Counted from the stretch's first letter, positions 22,907 to 34,035 are shown. The stretch: 64,000 nucleotides of DNA from Dermanyssus gallinae (GCA_003439945.1 QVRM01006469.1:248001-312000), one strand, 5' to 3'. A program made the numbers and translations. The notes: a model not told the origin generated them from the letters alone.

Positions 22907-23149
22907 CGAGCACTCACCTACCTCCATATGATCTTACGCGCTTCCTAATCACATCAGATCGCTCATCTCCTTGCTGTACGGCAGTTTACGTCGCCTTTGT
23001 TATTTTACCTAAATATAGTTTAGTGAAGTGCTTGCAATAAACTTGTCACAACATATTTTGAGTTAAAAAGGGAAACCAAAACGCTAATGTATATATATGC
23101 AACAAAATCAGATGAATATATACTTACCGGCACGCCTGGCGCCGTGCTG

Positions 23150-23340
23150 ACTTTTAATAAAAGGAATACAAAGAAGCCCAAAGCGTATTTTTCCGGGAAA
23201 TCAGAAAGAGCAAGGCGGAGTACTGGCAACGCCTGTATGACAAAGTCCAGCACAATTCCTAGAACTGGGGTTATGTAATAGCCCGCCGCAAATAGAAGCT
23301 TATTGAATGGGCTGTCACTACCAAACAAATGGTGTGGCCA
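23150..23340 (+). mobile_element. R1-type LINE fragment, endonuclease-RT linker
   Basis: The plus strand reads 'KEYKEAQSVFFREIRKSKAE' followed by 'YWQRLYDKVQHNS*NWGYVI'. R1- and jockey-type ORF2 proteins have a basic helix of this kind, Y..AR...R.EIR.SK...W..L, between the endonuclease and RT domains, usually followed by DPWG..Y. One stop interrupts it. Nothing on the left or right clearly belongs to the same copy. The RT relic that starts at 23879 is of a different lineage. Confidence 0.6.
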
Positions 23341-23878
23341 CTATTGCAGGCCACTCAAAGCTGAAACATCCTTAATGTCACTTCGCCGCGATTATCATAA
23401 AGCGGAACCACTTGGTACAGACCGCAATATGCACCCTGCATACGTAACCCGAGCGTAAAAATAGACGCTGAAGCAGTCTTGATTAATGGTACCAGCCTTG
23501 TCATGAGATCTTTAGGTAAGGAGATGTGGGTGTTATGCTAACAACATATGCATCGAGTCCTACATAAATGTATTTTCCCTCTCACCAAAACAAGAAGAAA
23601 ATGGAGAACATTTGGACATCTCAGAACGTGTGTTGCTCTTCTGAAGGAACCTCAAGTGTGTCAAGTCATGCAGCTTCATCCTACACAATTTCAGGCTACA
23701 ATAAAGCCTTTTTGTAGACAGTGCAATTTAAAACAAGATTTACTTTTTAAACGTTACCCAATCACTTTAAATCAAACCAGGTCACGTAGAGACTAAAATT
23801 AAGCTAAACATGATATCTTGCATGCTCCGCAGTCTTGAAGGCCATGTCAGAGCAATTTTTCTAAAACTATGAATAATT

Positions 23879-25610
23879 ATGCTCGCCTGCCACACTGGAA
23901 CATTGGGAAAAATATTTGCTGGAATTGAGCTCTCCGTTACCCCAATGGAGATGCAAAACGCAATCCGTAAATCCTCTACCGAAGACCTCGAAGGATTTCA
24001 CCCTCGCCACTTGCAGGATCTCAGTGGTGGTCAAGATAACAACAGTAATCCTTTGCTGCTTTCTCTTGTCCTGAGGCTTTGGCCATTAACGAACAAACAA
24101 CAATTTTCTGCCTATAGTTTATGGAGCTCCTCTGATTGCCCTCCGGAAGAAGGACGGCGGATACTACCCCACTACGAGTAAGCCTAAGAGCTCAATCTAC
24201 TAAGATTTGTTGGCAAAGTCCTTAGTAAGAAATCAATCAAGGATATTCTTGAGTTACTGGCCCCACAGCAACTTGGTTGTGGTATTTTTCTGAAAGTATC
24301 GAGGCTACTGTACGTGGTACTTGGAAAGTGTCTTTTATTTGATGCAAACAGACCACTATTTTAATTCTGTGAGACAACGAACCCTTAGGCTGAACGCCGC
24401 CACCTACCAAATGTATCGTGTCTTGTCTAACTTGATATTAGCAAAGCAGAACTAGAGTGTTAAAATGAGGCTTATTGCACGACGACATCGAGTATATGGC
24501 CGCCGCAGTACGAGAAGAACTGCTCAATATCGAACGGTTAATGCAGGAAAACGTCGAATTGGATGTGCCATTAACTGACGAAGCAGTTGTGGCATCAGTG
24601 CAGTCAGCACTGTGCATTCATGGCAAAGACTCTCGACGCCTCAAGTAATTTATCCACTACGGTGTTCCCCAACGTTCAAGACAGATGACCTATTCCACGT
24701 TTTCGACGAGCTCCTCTGAGTGATACTCGAGAGCTTACTCAATGCTTGCCTAGGAAAGGAGGCATGAACCCAAGTTACACTGCCTGTCAGCGCCGGTGGC
24801 CTCGGTATTCGCAGAGGCAAAGGTCTGGCCCTCTCATGCTATCAGGGCTCAACCACAGATATTAAATCGCATTTATTAGCCTGGAAGATACTTCGGAGGT
24901 GATCGAATGGGCTTTGTGTATGAGCCTGGAAGATTTTAAAGCGCAATGGAAGTCTCTGTCAATCTCTCCAATGCAAAAATCTCTCGACCGCATTGTCATG
25001 GAGCGGAAACGAAACAAGCCGCCCTCTTATCTCAGACACAAACGACGACTGACAGGGCTGGTTTGTGTCGCTCACATTTGAAACCGGTGTCGGTTTTACG
25101 CAACAACTATAGGGTAACACGCTCTGTTGTGCTCTGCAGCGGCGGCCGTCATCCACGATACTATGCGCTAACCACGTAGTTCGCCGTGCACTGCGGAGTG
25201 CACAGGTGCCGGCCGTGAAATAGCCAACAGGTGCCGTCCACGAAGTTGCCAAACAGCCTTAGCGTCAATAATGGGTTGTGGCCGAACGGCAAAACGCTAA
25301 CCCCTTAAGAGAGAGGGGTCCTTCTTGTATGGGACGTCAATGTGTCGCGTACACTTGCTAGAAGCTATGCTGGCTTCAACTAGCAAGAAAGCTTGCGGCT
25401 CCGTTTGTGTTGCCGGCGGTTGAGGGTGCAGTGGAAACACGTCATCTTCTCTACCGCTGGTTTCTATGATGATGTGAGTTCTCGTCACGGCCGGAACTCA
25501 CAATTACAAAGTTTTCATGGTTTCCAATTAAGAGAAGGTCCGTACCGAAGTGAATCATTGTCGGCCCTAATCGGACAAAAACGGGGAGTACAGAAGTCTC
25601 AATAAAAGTT
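23879..25610 (+). mobile_element. Non-LTR RT relic with 3' end shared with SINE type 1
   Basis: Blocks of an RT protein follow one another on the plus strand in shifting frames. They are 'MEMQNAIRKSSTEDLEGFHP' then 'RHLQDLSGG' (23945-24030, usually GPDGLRPQHL), 'APLIALRKKDGG' (about 24127-24162), 'LPVSAGGLGIRRGKGLALSC' (about 24780-24840), 'VVRRALRSAQVPAV' (about 25177-25218) and 'VLLVWDVNVSRTLARSYAG' (about 25317-25375). The same block order is found in a widespread animal RT group that has L..GGLGIR and a late D...HN.(V)RD.L...L..A.VPA...P...WD....TLA.SY block. The YADD palm (expected near 24400) is not readable. The 3' non-coding end, 25485-25610, ends in 'AAGTCTCAATAAAAG' and is collinear with the body of the SINE at 7118-7250. 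That identifies this LINE family as the likely enzyme donor of that SINE. Confidence 0.8.
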
Positions 25611-26329
25611 ATGGTTACCAAAGGCAACAGTAGATTGAGTTTTGATCACGGTCTTTGCTTGATCTACTCTGTACAGATTTGATACTGATTTTCGCCCTTT
25701 AGAAAAAACGCTTACATCATTTGCTCACGGCTATTCGCCATAAATAGAAATCACTAACAGCTTTCGACCCAAATTTTGACATTACGATTACCATGGAGAT
25801 GACAGGCGGGAGTAATTATGACTCTCGTTCCAGCGTGCCTCCCCACGGTGCATGCACCATTAGCACGTAGCTGAGCAGTCTAATATCGGGATCGTTGACG
25901 ACGGTCAAGTTTTGTTGTAAAGACTAACTTGAAATGCGGTACGCACGCGCGGACACCACCGCAGGGAACTCGTCTGCAAGTGTGGGCCGGTAGTGTGGGG
26001 CTCCAACCCGCTAAAAACCAGTCATGTTCCGAGCCCCGCATCCGATTGGGAACTGCATAAGCATACCTTCAAATAATCAGAGGGGGAGAATAGTTAAAGA
26101 ACTTAGATATTCCGGAATGTCGCACGGGATTTTGTCATGTAAAAATGTTTTTTTCTTTTTCTTGGCGCACAGGATGTTTTCAATAATACGAGCAATACTG
26201 GTCCAGCTGTCAGGTGACTTAATTATAAGCTGTATGAGCGTTCCAAGGGTGCCGTCGCCAGCCCTAGGTAGGGCACCCGCACGCTGAGAGGCCCATGCCG
26301 GGTACCACAAAATTGTATGTTCAGGCGTT
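25611..26329. other. No gene seen
   Basis: No element or gene is recognisable. The two main open frames (26024-26287 plus, 26077-26310 minus) are mirror images of each other and carry no family signature. Confidence 0.5.
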
Positions 26330-26735
26330 TCCTAGGCTTTGCTTCGTGTGGGTACGTTAGCTACCGTATCCAGGAACTCCTTGAAGAGTACTTTTGTGGC
26401 CGAGACCCAAATGCCGTTAGACTAAAGTACCCTAGCAGTCTTCAATCTTCTCTCCCGCAGCGAGTTCTTATCAGAGCTAGAAGAATACCCATGGAGACGG
26501 CCCTACAAGTTGATACGCGGCGTACCGGGAGTAAGAATAAAGGAAAATCTTCCCCTTGGTAAACGTCTCCGAGTTATTAACAAGCTTTTCCCTCAACATC
26601 CTTCATTTGACAAGACACGGTATGAAGCGGTCGAGGATGACATTCCAGAAATAACCTTGACGGAGGTACTCCGCAAAGGTGATTTCTGGGATGTCAACCG
26701 TGTCTTGTCAAATGGAGGATGTTAAGGGAAGAGCT
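26330..26735 (+). mobile_element. R1-type LINE fragment, linker before RT
   Basis: A plus-strand frame reads 'SELEEYPWRRPYKLIRGVPG' and continues 'GKRLRVINKLFPQHPSF', then 'EDDIPEITLTEVLRKGDFW' (26471-26700). This matches the region between endonuclease and RT in R1/TRAS-type ORF2 proteins: DPWG.PYK.V...., a LFP.HP block, then an acidic stretch ending P.....EV. The RT that should follow is missing, and the frame stops at 26725. The fragment therefore lacks both flanks and is truncated at its 3' side, which is not how LINE insertions normally truncate. It probably reflects later deletion. AATAAATAAAA and a (TA)n tract follow at 26783-26824. Confidence 0.6.
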
Positions 26736-26800
26736 TGTTTATTACTCGAAGACTTACCTACTTAATGATCTACTTAATGGTGAAATAAATAAAACGCTCC

Positions 26801-26824
26801 ATATATATATATATATATATATAT
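26801..26824. repeat. (TA)n microsatellite between GCTCC/GGAGC arms
   Basis: Twelve TA units are flanked by GCTCC (26796-26800) and GGAGC (26831-26835), so the tract could fold as one hairpin. Confidence 0.9.
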
Positions 26825-27600
26825 GCGACGGAGCATTTTTAATTGTATTATCTTGCTCTACTCTTATTTTCCGTCAAAGAAAGATAGAAAGAGAGCAAAC
26901 GTAAAATCTCTAAAGCCACAACAATGCTTTCGTTGCTATATATGCCTAAATACTAATTACAAGTATGATTGTCATGTAATGTAGATATGCAACTATACTA
27001 TTTATACAACAAATATACGCGTATGCGCCGTACTGCAATTTGCCAAGAATGATTAGCCAGTGATACAGAGCGGCCCCATTAGCAACTGTTTCTCGTTACG
27101 TATATTTTGGGTATTCGTCGCGTGCGCTGTTGACTTTTTACCCCTAATTGAATGGGGTACGAAAAACGACGGGGTAGGGGGCACCAGAGACGACCAGGAA
27201 TGGCGAATCATGTGGTAGATATTTCCTCTGAGATCGAGGCGTGCAGCAAGTGCAACAACGTACGCCAAAATAGAACAAAAATCAAAGTGCCGTTGTTGTT
27301 GTTGTTTTTGCTGTTGTTGTTGTTGTTGTTATTGTTGCTACCGGCTGTTGTTGTTAACAAGTGTTACTGCCGGTTGTCGTTGTAACTGTTATTGTTGTTG
27401 ATATTGTTGACGGTGGCAACGCGGTGACGGTGATGACACGGAGCAATCCCGCATTCAAATGCAGCCACGCAAAGCTGTTACACGAAAGGATCCCATTCAA
27501 GTGGTGGTGGCGAACGCTCGACAACGACGGCGACGACAACGACGACGACACCAAGGATCGCGCCACTGAGGACCAGGATCGACGGCCGTAAGGCCAAGCT
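26825..27600. other. No gene; (GTT)n-rich patch 27293-27410
   Basis: Imperfect GTT/TTG triplets fill 27293-27410, and GAC/ACG triplets fill 27515-27555. Open frames here are simple-sequence products. I see no other feature. Confidence 0.6.
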
Positions 27601-27625
27601 GTAGCCTGGCGTCTACAGAGCCTGG

Positions 27626-27682
27626 CCTCCTGAGATCCTGAGACTCTGGCCGGCCGTCTCAGAGTCTCAGGATCTCAGGAGG
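27626..27682. repeat. Perfect 23-bp inverted repeat, 11-nt loop
   Basis: The left arm 27626-27648 begins CCTCCTGAGATCCTG. The right arm 27660-27682 is its exact inverse complement. The loop is GCCGGCCGTCT and itself contains the palindrome GCCGGC. The structure sits at the edge of a GC-rich block. No coding frame runs through it. Confidence 0.95.
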
Positions 27683-27689
27683 GCCGGGG

Positions 27690-28200
27690 TATGAGGGGAC
27701 GCTACTCACTCGGGCGTGGGCTCAAGGAGCGCCCAAGGGAGGGACGGAGGGAGGGAGGGAGGCGGGGGTTCAACAGCGCTCTCAACAGTTCTCCGCAAAT
27801 TACGTGACGTACTGCAATTTGCCCACTTGCCGCGCGGAGGAATGCGCTATAGAGAAGTGCCGCTGAAAGCCGAAATGGCACTCGTGGTTTGTTAATGGGC
27901 CTTGCGTGTCGTGCCCTGCCGCTCGTCACACGCCTGCTGTTGCCTAAAGCTGTTACTTTCGTCACTACCACCGTCTCCCAGCACCGCTGCCGCTGCTGCT
28001 GCTGCCACTGCTGCGACTGGTTCTTCCGTCGCTGACCGTCCTATTTTATACATTCCTCATTTCTCCGTGTCTCGGCCCATTGTGTTATCTCCACTCTGCG
28101 TGCGTGTCTCTGCTGCTAAACGCATAAATTGTTTAGCCTATTTCCCTAGCCAGCTCCGGCTATTTCCCGCTTGGACTTCGTGTTGACTGCGTTCTCATCA
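27690..28200. other. GC-rich block with triplet runs
   Basis: G+C and CpG are high compared with the flanks, with (GGGA)n near 27735-27760 and (CTG)n near 27985-28015. A minus-strand frame of 89 codons (27702-27971) and a plus-strand frame of 94 codons (27902-28186) are both low-complexity and unsupported. It resembles the block at 13.1-14.0 kb and might hold an untranslated exon or promoter. Confidence 0.3.
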
Positions 28201-28404
28201 TCCCTTTTCCGCGCGTGCGGTCTTTGATGCGTGTATATCTTCTCTTCTAAATGGTAGAATATGCCGTAACTCCGCTTCAACAAGCAAAAGTTCGCACATG
28301 GCTGTTTTCGTTCTTCCTGTTGTACCGGCTGCGGAACTCAAGTCGTACCACGCCAGCATTTTTGTCAAGTTACAAATTATTTTTCAATTAACCGCAATAA
28401 AGCT

Positions 28405-28465
28405 GTATATATAATATATGTAATATATATAGATATTAAATATAGATATATATAGATTATATATA

Positions 28466-28507
<42 letters not shown>

Positions 28508-28545
28508 GGTATACTAGTACTACATATATATAGTATATATGTCTC
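28405..28545. repeat. Complex TA-rich tract
   Basis: TA runs alternate with short interruptions such as TAGATATATA, giving many nested palindromes. A longer tract of the same kind is at 51394-51596. Confidence 0.9.
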
Positions 28546-28802
28546 ATAGAAAATAAATAGGCTATTACCCCAACAGGTATATACTACTTGGTATTAATCA
28601 TCCTGTTAGTAAGACGGACTTTTATGTTTCTTTTTTCTGTTTCATAAAATCAGGAGCCTTATAATTGCTGCCGGTTACAGTAACAGCAGAAACTACAACA
28701 ACAACAAATATAATATTAGCAGCAGTGTGAGCTGAGCACATCCTAAGGTCGGCACCACGTCCTGCTCACACCGAGTCGAATGGACACGGCTGGCAAATCA
28801 AG

Positions 28803-29045
28803 ATGAATTCGGCCGTTGGGAAGTCGGGCGGAGGAGCGATTTTCCGTCTTTCCTACACCAGACCCGATGGCGCAAAGATGCAACAATTGGCGACAATGAC
28901 CAGAGAACGCCGGACGAATTTAATCAATCTGTATTTGGCCTGGCATGTGCTAAAGAAGGAGAAAGCGTGCCACAGGATTGTTTACGCTCAATTCATTTGC
29001 TTTGATGCAAGAAGAAGCATCGAGCAATGGTTTTTTTTTGCTTAG
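28803..29045 (+). other. Unassigned 80-codon open frame followed by AATAAA
   Basis: The frame starts at ATG in a purine-rich context (AAGATGAAT) and encodes a basic, mixed-composition peptide containing 'DGAKMQQLATMTRERRTNLI' with no domain I recognise. A polyadenylation-type AATAAA lies about 10 bases beyond the stop (29055-29060). The length is within chance expectation, so this may not be a gene. Confidence 0.15.
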
Positions 29046-29176
29046 GCCTCTGCAAATAAAACTGACTTACGTGATGAGAGAGAGAGAGATAAATACTATG
29101 TATTAGATGTTAATACACCGAAACTTCGAGCTCATTGGGTTGATAATAAGCTCTGTTTATCTCTTCACCCGCTTAA

Positions 29177-29201
29177 GATATATATATATATATATATATA
29201 T
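29177..29201. repeat. (TA)n microsatellite
   Basis: A pure TA run of about twelve units. Confidence 0.95.
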
Positions 29202-29261
29202 GTTTCTGGATCTTTTTTAGTTGTTCCGTAGGGTTAATGCCTGTGTATGTGTTTTTCATGT

Positions 29262-29375
29262 CATGGCCGATTTTTAGTCCACCCCGGCATTCACCTTGTC
29301 TAAATTGGGAACCATGATCACCAATTTAAGAGTGGCCGGTCTGGGTCTTGAACCCAACCCTCTTAATTTATTGTC
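29262..29375 (-). mobile_element. tRNA-derived SINE, type 1, partial second copy
   Basis: On the minus strand 'GGGTTCAAGACCCAGACCGG' (plus about 29328-29353) is a T-arm with a B box, followed by 'CATGGTTCCCAATTTAGACA' and 'AGGTGAATGCCGG'. The order and spacing match the copy at 7104-7195. The A-box half upstream does not match, and the tail after 'GACTAAAAAT' diverges. The copy is therefore partial at both ends. Confidence 0.78.
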
Positions 29376-29983
29376 TCTAGATCGCAGATAGTTGACATAA
29401 CACTTTGACACACCAAATGCATGTGTGGATATTTCCCTGTGTAAATAACGAAAGGCTAACTCTGGCTCAAACCCAAGTGGACAACAAAAAAACAACAACA
29501 ACAGCAGCCGCTGCAAGAATTGCCCACATGCGCCAGACCACACCGTGTTTACTTCTTACTTGTAGATCGCACGCAGCGGAATAGCAATTATCAAGCATAC
29601 ACTTCCGGCAGCATTAGGAAAAAGGATATTGTCACAGTATCCAAACTGGCTTTTTTGGCCCTTCCGTGGTCAAGTAAATTACCAAACTATTACCTCGCCT
29701 GTCTATTTAGCCCACCAGAGCGAGCAGTGGCAGAACTACTTTACTGATGTGTCGGCATTTAAAAATAACAAATAGAAAAAGGGAATGCAGCAGAATAGAC
29801 AAATGCTCCGTTGGTTGACCCGGCACAGTTACCACTACTATTAGATTTGCTTAGATGGAGAATGTTGTAGAATTAAAGACTCTGGTAGCAAATATTGTAG
29901 AAAGTGCGTGTTAATCGTTACTGTATATACTTGTAATACCCTAATATGTATATATACTACTAATTACTGGTGAATAAATGCTT

Positions 29984-29987
<4 letters not shown>
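29376..29987. other. No gene seen
   Basis: Minor CAA triplets lie at 29485-29505. I see nothing else. Confidence 0.5.
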
Positions 29988-30034
<47 letters not shown>

Positions 30035-30103
30035 ATACATAAACAACTTTGGGAGTTTATGGTATACATTATATCTTATATATATATATATATATATATA
30101 TAC
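29988..30103. repeat. Two (TA)n tracts
   Basis: Pure TA runs at 29988-30026 and 30079-30101 are separated by about 50 bases of unique sequence. Confidence 0.95.
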
Positions 30104-30242
30104 ATTTACTTTAATCAGAGAGAACAAGTTTTGCATCTTGCAAATGGACGTCTGGCATATTTATTTATGCCACTTGCAATATCGCACTATATACTTCAAT
30201 TACTTACGCGGTAGTCAGTCGGTGGTCTCACTTTGCAGTGAT

Positions 30243-30590
30243 TAAAGTGATGAAAACGAAAAACGTTTACCACGCTCTGGTCTTTCGTACGTTTGCCAGT
30301 GATTTGCATATTAATCTGTACGAGGGTGTAGTTAGCCAGGCGGCTGGCTGGTTTCTCTTCAGACAAACGGTCTTTGGCTGCCTTAGGTATGGCAAACTGT
30401 TGTATCTGTTCGGTGTTTAATTTAAATGCAGGTGAAATCTGTTTCTCGGGCGTTGTCTCGTAGCTTGCATTCTAGGTACAGGTTGAAGAGTACGCCTGAT
30501 AAAATCCTAGTATCTATGCGGTCTCATATTGCTTCAATGTGGCCATATATTAACTTCGACTGGCCGAGCTGAGCGCTTCTCGCAGTATTC
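30243..30590 (+). repeat. Long direct repeat, unit A copy 1
   Basis: This unit matches 31390-31740 over its length. Shared landmarks are 'GAAAAACG', 'CGTTTGCCAGTGATTTGCAT' with ATTAATCTGTA, 'GTGTTTAATTTAAATGCAGG' and a coding-looking stretch. From 30434 the plus strand reads 'VKSVSRALSRSLHSRYRLKS' and then 'TPDKILVSMRSHIAS', parallel to copy 2 at the protein level. The shared TTTAATTTAAATGCAG just before it looks like a 3' splice site (polypyrimidine-poor, ending in CAG/G). If so, this would be a decayed copy of an exon. It has no stop in the aligned part, but key F-box residues differ. Confidence 0.6.
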
Positions 30591-30859
30591 ATGCTATTTT
30601 GCTCTGTTAAAATACAGTTAGAGCAGCAGAGATTGCTCCACTACTGTATTTTATATATAATTGCACGTACAACCTCAACTGAGGCCACGTAACGTTGCAA
30701 GCGACAAGCCTGCATTTTAACAGCTTAACATCTAATTGTACATATATTTTGATTTCAAGTTTCCCTACAAGTTTTGCCATTAATAGCTAGTTGCAATGAG
30801 ATAAACCTAGATAATGTTGGTGATTGTGATGATGCCTCTGTCAAAACTAATCAGTGTCA

Positions 30860-31105
30860 GTCATAAGGTAACGCGAAGCTATGGCACGTGACCGCTATAA
30901 AAGATGGCAGTACCTTTAGCCAGGAGTTTACGCGTTATAAGAGAAGCACTGTAATCGTAAACTTTTGCGGAACATCTTCCACAGTCTTGCATGAGTTTGC
31001 ACGGAATACACGAATTGTGCTTTGTTCTTCAAATAGTACTAATTGCCAGCTTGTTGGCGATATGGCACTAAATGAAGAGACTTTTCCATATAAATTTAAG
31101 TTTAT
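30860..31105 (+). repeat. Long direct repeat, unit B copy 1
   Basis: This aligns with 31135-31350. Landmarks shared are 'CAGTCATAA', 'AACCGCTATAAA', 'TAGCCAG(G/A)AGTT(T/C)ACGC', 'GCGGAACAT' and 'ACACGAATTGTGCTT', each in the same order. A 73-codon frame (30888-31109) is open in this copy but broken in the other, so I doubt that it is translated. Confidence 0.8.
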
Positions 31106-31134
31106 ATGATCTCAGGTATTTTTAGGCTTTACGC

Positions 31135-31350
31135 CCATGTGGCAGTCATAAAGCAACGCCAAGTTACGACATTAGCAAAATGCAACCGCTATAAACGATT
31201 GCAGTGCATTAGCCAGAAGTTCACGCTTTAGAAAAGAAATACTACTATCGTAAATTCTGCGGAACATTTTATAGTCTAGTATGAGTTTACACGGAGCACA
31301 CGAATTGTGCTTAGGTTTTCAAATGGTACTAATTGGGTTCTAATTTTTTT
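31135..31350 (+). repeat. Long direct repeat, unit B copy 2
   Basis: This is the tandem neighbour of copy 1, starting about 275 bases after it. It leads directly into unit A copy 2, so the ancestral unit was probably B followed by A. Confidence 0.8.
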
Positions 31351-31371
31351 CGGAGTATCTTTTCCCGGCAC

Positions 31372-31755
31372 TACAAAAACCTTTTAGTCCGGTTACAAAA
31401 ACGAAAAACGCTCAGGTCTTTCTTACGTTTGCCAGTGGTTTGCATATTAATCTGTATGAAAGTGTAGTTATTAAGGCGGCCGCTTCCGTTTAAGGCGAAC
31501 GCACTTTCACTGCTAGGTAGGTTAAATTGTTGGATCTGCTCAGTGTTTAATTTAAATGCAGGTGACACATGCAATAAGATGAATTTTGTTTCTCAGGCGG
31601 TGTCTTACAGTCTGCGTTCTAGGCACAGGCTAAAAAATGCGCCTGATGAGATTCTGCTACATATATGGTCCTATATTGCTTCCGAGTTGCTTGGCTATGC
31701 TGGTTTATTCTCCCAAGTTTGGCGCTGCCATCATCTGGTCTCTTTTTATGAGTGA
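31372..31755 (+). repeat. Long direct repeat, unit A copy 2, with F-box-like frame
   Basis: This second copy of unit A carries an open frame at 31543-31755. Its centre reads 'RLKNAPDEILLHIWSYIAS' followed by 'ELLGYAGLFSQVWRCHHL'. F-box domains have the pattern LP.E(I/L)L..I.SYL....L......V...W..L, and the match in residues and spacing is good. A proline-aspartate-glutamate start, the hydrophobic LL..I and the final tryptophan are all present. The frame is only 70 codons and ends at a TGA soon after the motif, where an F-box protein would continue. It may be one exon of a host F-box gene, a processed fragment or a pseudogene. The duplication with unit A copy 1 suggests a small tandem family. 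The function would be substrate-receptor binding to Skp1 in an SCF ubiquitin ligase, if real. Confidence 0.4.
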
Positions 31756-34030
31756 ATAAGCAGTTGGCGCACAACTGCCGATGTTGTAATGAATTGTGTG
31801 GGACTTAACATAGGCAGAGTATTTGACTTAATCATCTGCCAAACGTGTAATGAAAAATAACCACCTCCCCCAACCCCTCAAGTTCGAATTTGTATGGCGT
31901 GCCTCGAAGCTATGAGGAGGAGCATTGAGCTACGACCATTTCATACGTCGACGGAGATGCTGCGAACAAGGCGTAAGACTGCCGAGCCCTGGATGCGAGC
32001 ATGTGGCCTTCGAGATGTCATGCAACTGAGTAGGCCCGGCGTCTATTTGCGAACTGCATTTTCACCTAACTATAGCTTGCTTACCACAGGCCCAATTGAA
32101 TAGGTTAGAGGTGGTATCATCTCCAGTGCCGGCGTTGGTCATACTAATAGAATCTCAATAAAATTTCAATTTTCTTGCAAGTATAGGAATTTGCGCTCGT
32201 CCACACACGTGCACCTACTTCGTTAGCTTTTTGCCATTATCCCACACGACATAGTGCTCTAAACGCAAACGTACACCGAGTTGAGGAGACTATTTGTTTC
32301 AAACGTTCAGTTCTGAGAGGGACAACAGTTTTTAATATATTAAAATAAAAAGTGCGACAAGAGTTCCCAAAAGAATATTATCAGATTTTAAGTAAAGATT
32401 TTGGAGCACCGGTCCCACTTAAACTAGGGGAAACCCTTATCAGTAAAGCAGTAGCTTACGTCAGAATCCTCTTGAAAATTTCTACAAATTAATTTTGCCA
32501 CCACGCCGAAATTGCGTTGCTGACGGAAAGCTGTAAACATTGTCGTTCTGCACCATTTTACCACGGATATCTGTCAGAGCGTGGAGCGTAGAGAAAGTTT
32601 ATCGGACGTAAGTGGTTGCTCGAAACCGACGCATGATCATCAAGCAACAAAGCAATCAGAGTACTGAGAAACCTGCTGCACCGTCAGGCCGGCAGCGAAT
32701 CAGACAAACATAGAGCGCAGTCTTCTCTTTCTCGTGCGATTTCTTGTAGAATGATCTATGTTGTCCATAGACCACCCTACACTCAGCAATTCTCAGAGGG
32801 TGTAAAGCTATTGGTCCTCGCAGAAGCTCCAACACTTTCCGTCGGTTTATGTAGACTGGTTTAACCAAGGCTGCGAGCACATTTGTCTGTCTTCTCTGTT
32901 TAGCTCTTGCAGCTTTAATGGCTTCCTCAAGCGCACTGTTGCTCCGGTCAACATCGTACCCCACTGTAAGCACGTGCATGATCTCTCTCTAGTTGCCCGC
33001 TGTCAGCACGTTCATGATCTGTGCCTTGCATCCCTCTGTAAACACGTGCATGACTCGTACTGCACCTCCCGATTTTATTGGAACAAACCTTTCTTGCCGA
33101 TTAGAAGATCTCCCACCTTACACTTAGAAAGCTGCCGCTTAGCCACGGGCCGTTCACTGGGCGCGCCCTCAATTTGTTTACGTATTATATACAATCTAGT
33201 CGACGGCCTTTAGTCATCACTTTAGATCTAGTACTTAGATGAATGCCTCCTGGTAGGAAATACTTTGAACTGAAAACACGAATTTCTAAGACACAAGTTT
33301 ACAATAAGTTAGTGATCTTAAGCTCAATTCTTGCAAATTTAAGATGTTTTTACTGGCTATCCCGACAGAAAGGGTCAACACCGTCTTCAGAGCTCGAACA
33401 CAGAAACAGGTTGTAAGAAACGTCAGAGCGACTGCCGCTGATAGGGGCCTATCAAAGATTTTTCTCACACCTACCATTTGCGGCAAGCAGGCTTACAGAT
33501 GTGCCTGTGACTTATCGGCGAACCGGGATTCACTGGCGCATGCGGCGCTAAACGGCTAGATCGCCTCGCAAAACAGTTATTGCTTAAAATGTCCGACCTA
33601 CTCGAAGAGTTTTCTTTAATGGGAGAGTTAGGGAGCGCATAATACACATGCATTGCTGGCAGCTGTCAGCGACTAGTGTGAAACTCACAGACCCCCAAAA
33701 TCTGTATTTCTTCCAACCCCCCAGGCTTGAAGTTGCTTGGCGTTTTTTCGCCACACGTAGTAGAGGTTACACTGATCCTAACAACTGGTGGTTTTCTTGC
33801 AAAACCTCTCGTTGGGAGCTGGTAGAGCTCAGAAACGCCACAGCACAGCTTGGCACAATATTATAAAACAGAATGGAAAATTTTACACAATGATTGTGGA
33901 AAAGCTATATATATATACGTATATATAAATATATATATATATACATTTTCCTGTAACCATACACACCCTGTACACATATATATATATACATTTCCCTGTA
34001 ACCATAACATTAAATACCAAATGAAGTTCT

Positions 34031-34035
<5 letters not shown>
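31756..34035. other. No confident gene
   Basis: A minus-strand frame of 107 codons (32656-32979) encodes 'SALEEAIKAARAKQRRQTNV' and similar helix-like, basic sequence but matches no family I know. A 69-codon plus frame (31894-32103) is also unassigned. TA-rich sequence starts near 33905. AATAAA sites occur near 32155. Confidence 0.4.
32971..33078. repeat. Three ~36-bp tandem units
   Basis: CACGTGCATGA, CACGTTCATGA and CACGTGCATGA start at 32971, 33007 and 33043, giving a regular period of 36 with partial similarity between them. It is a short minisatellite at the 5' edge of the minus-strand frame of 107 codons. Confidence 0.75.
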
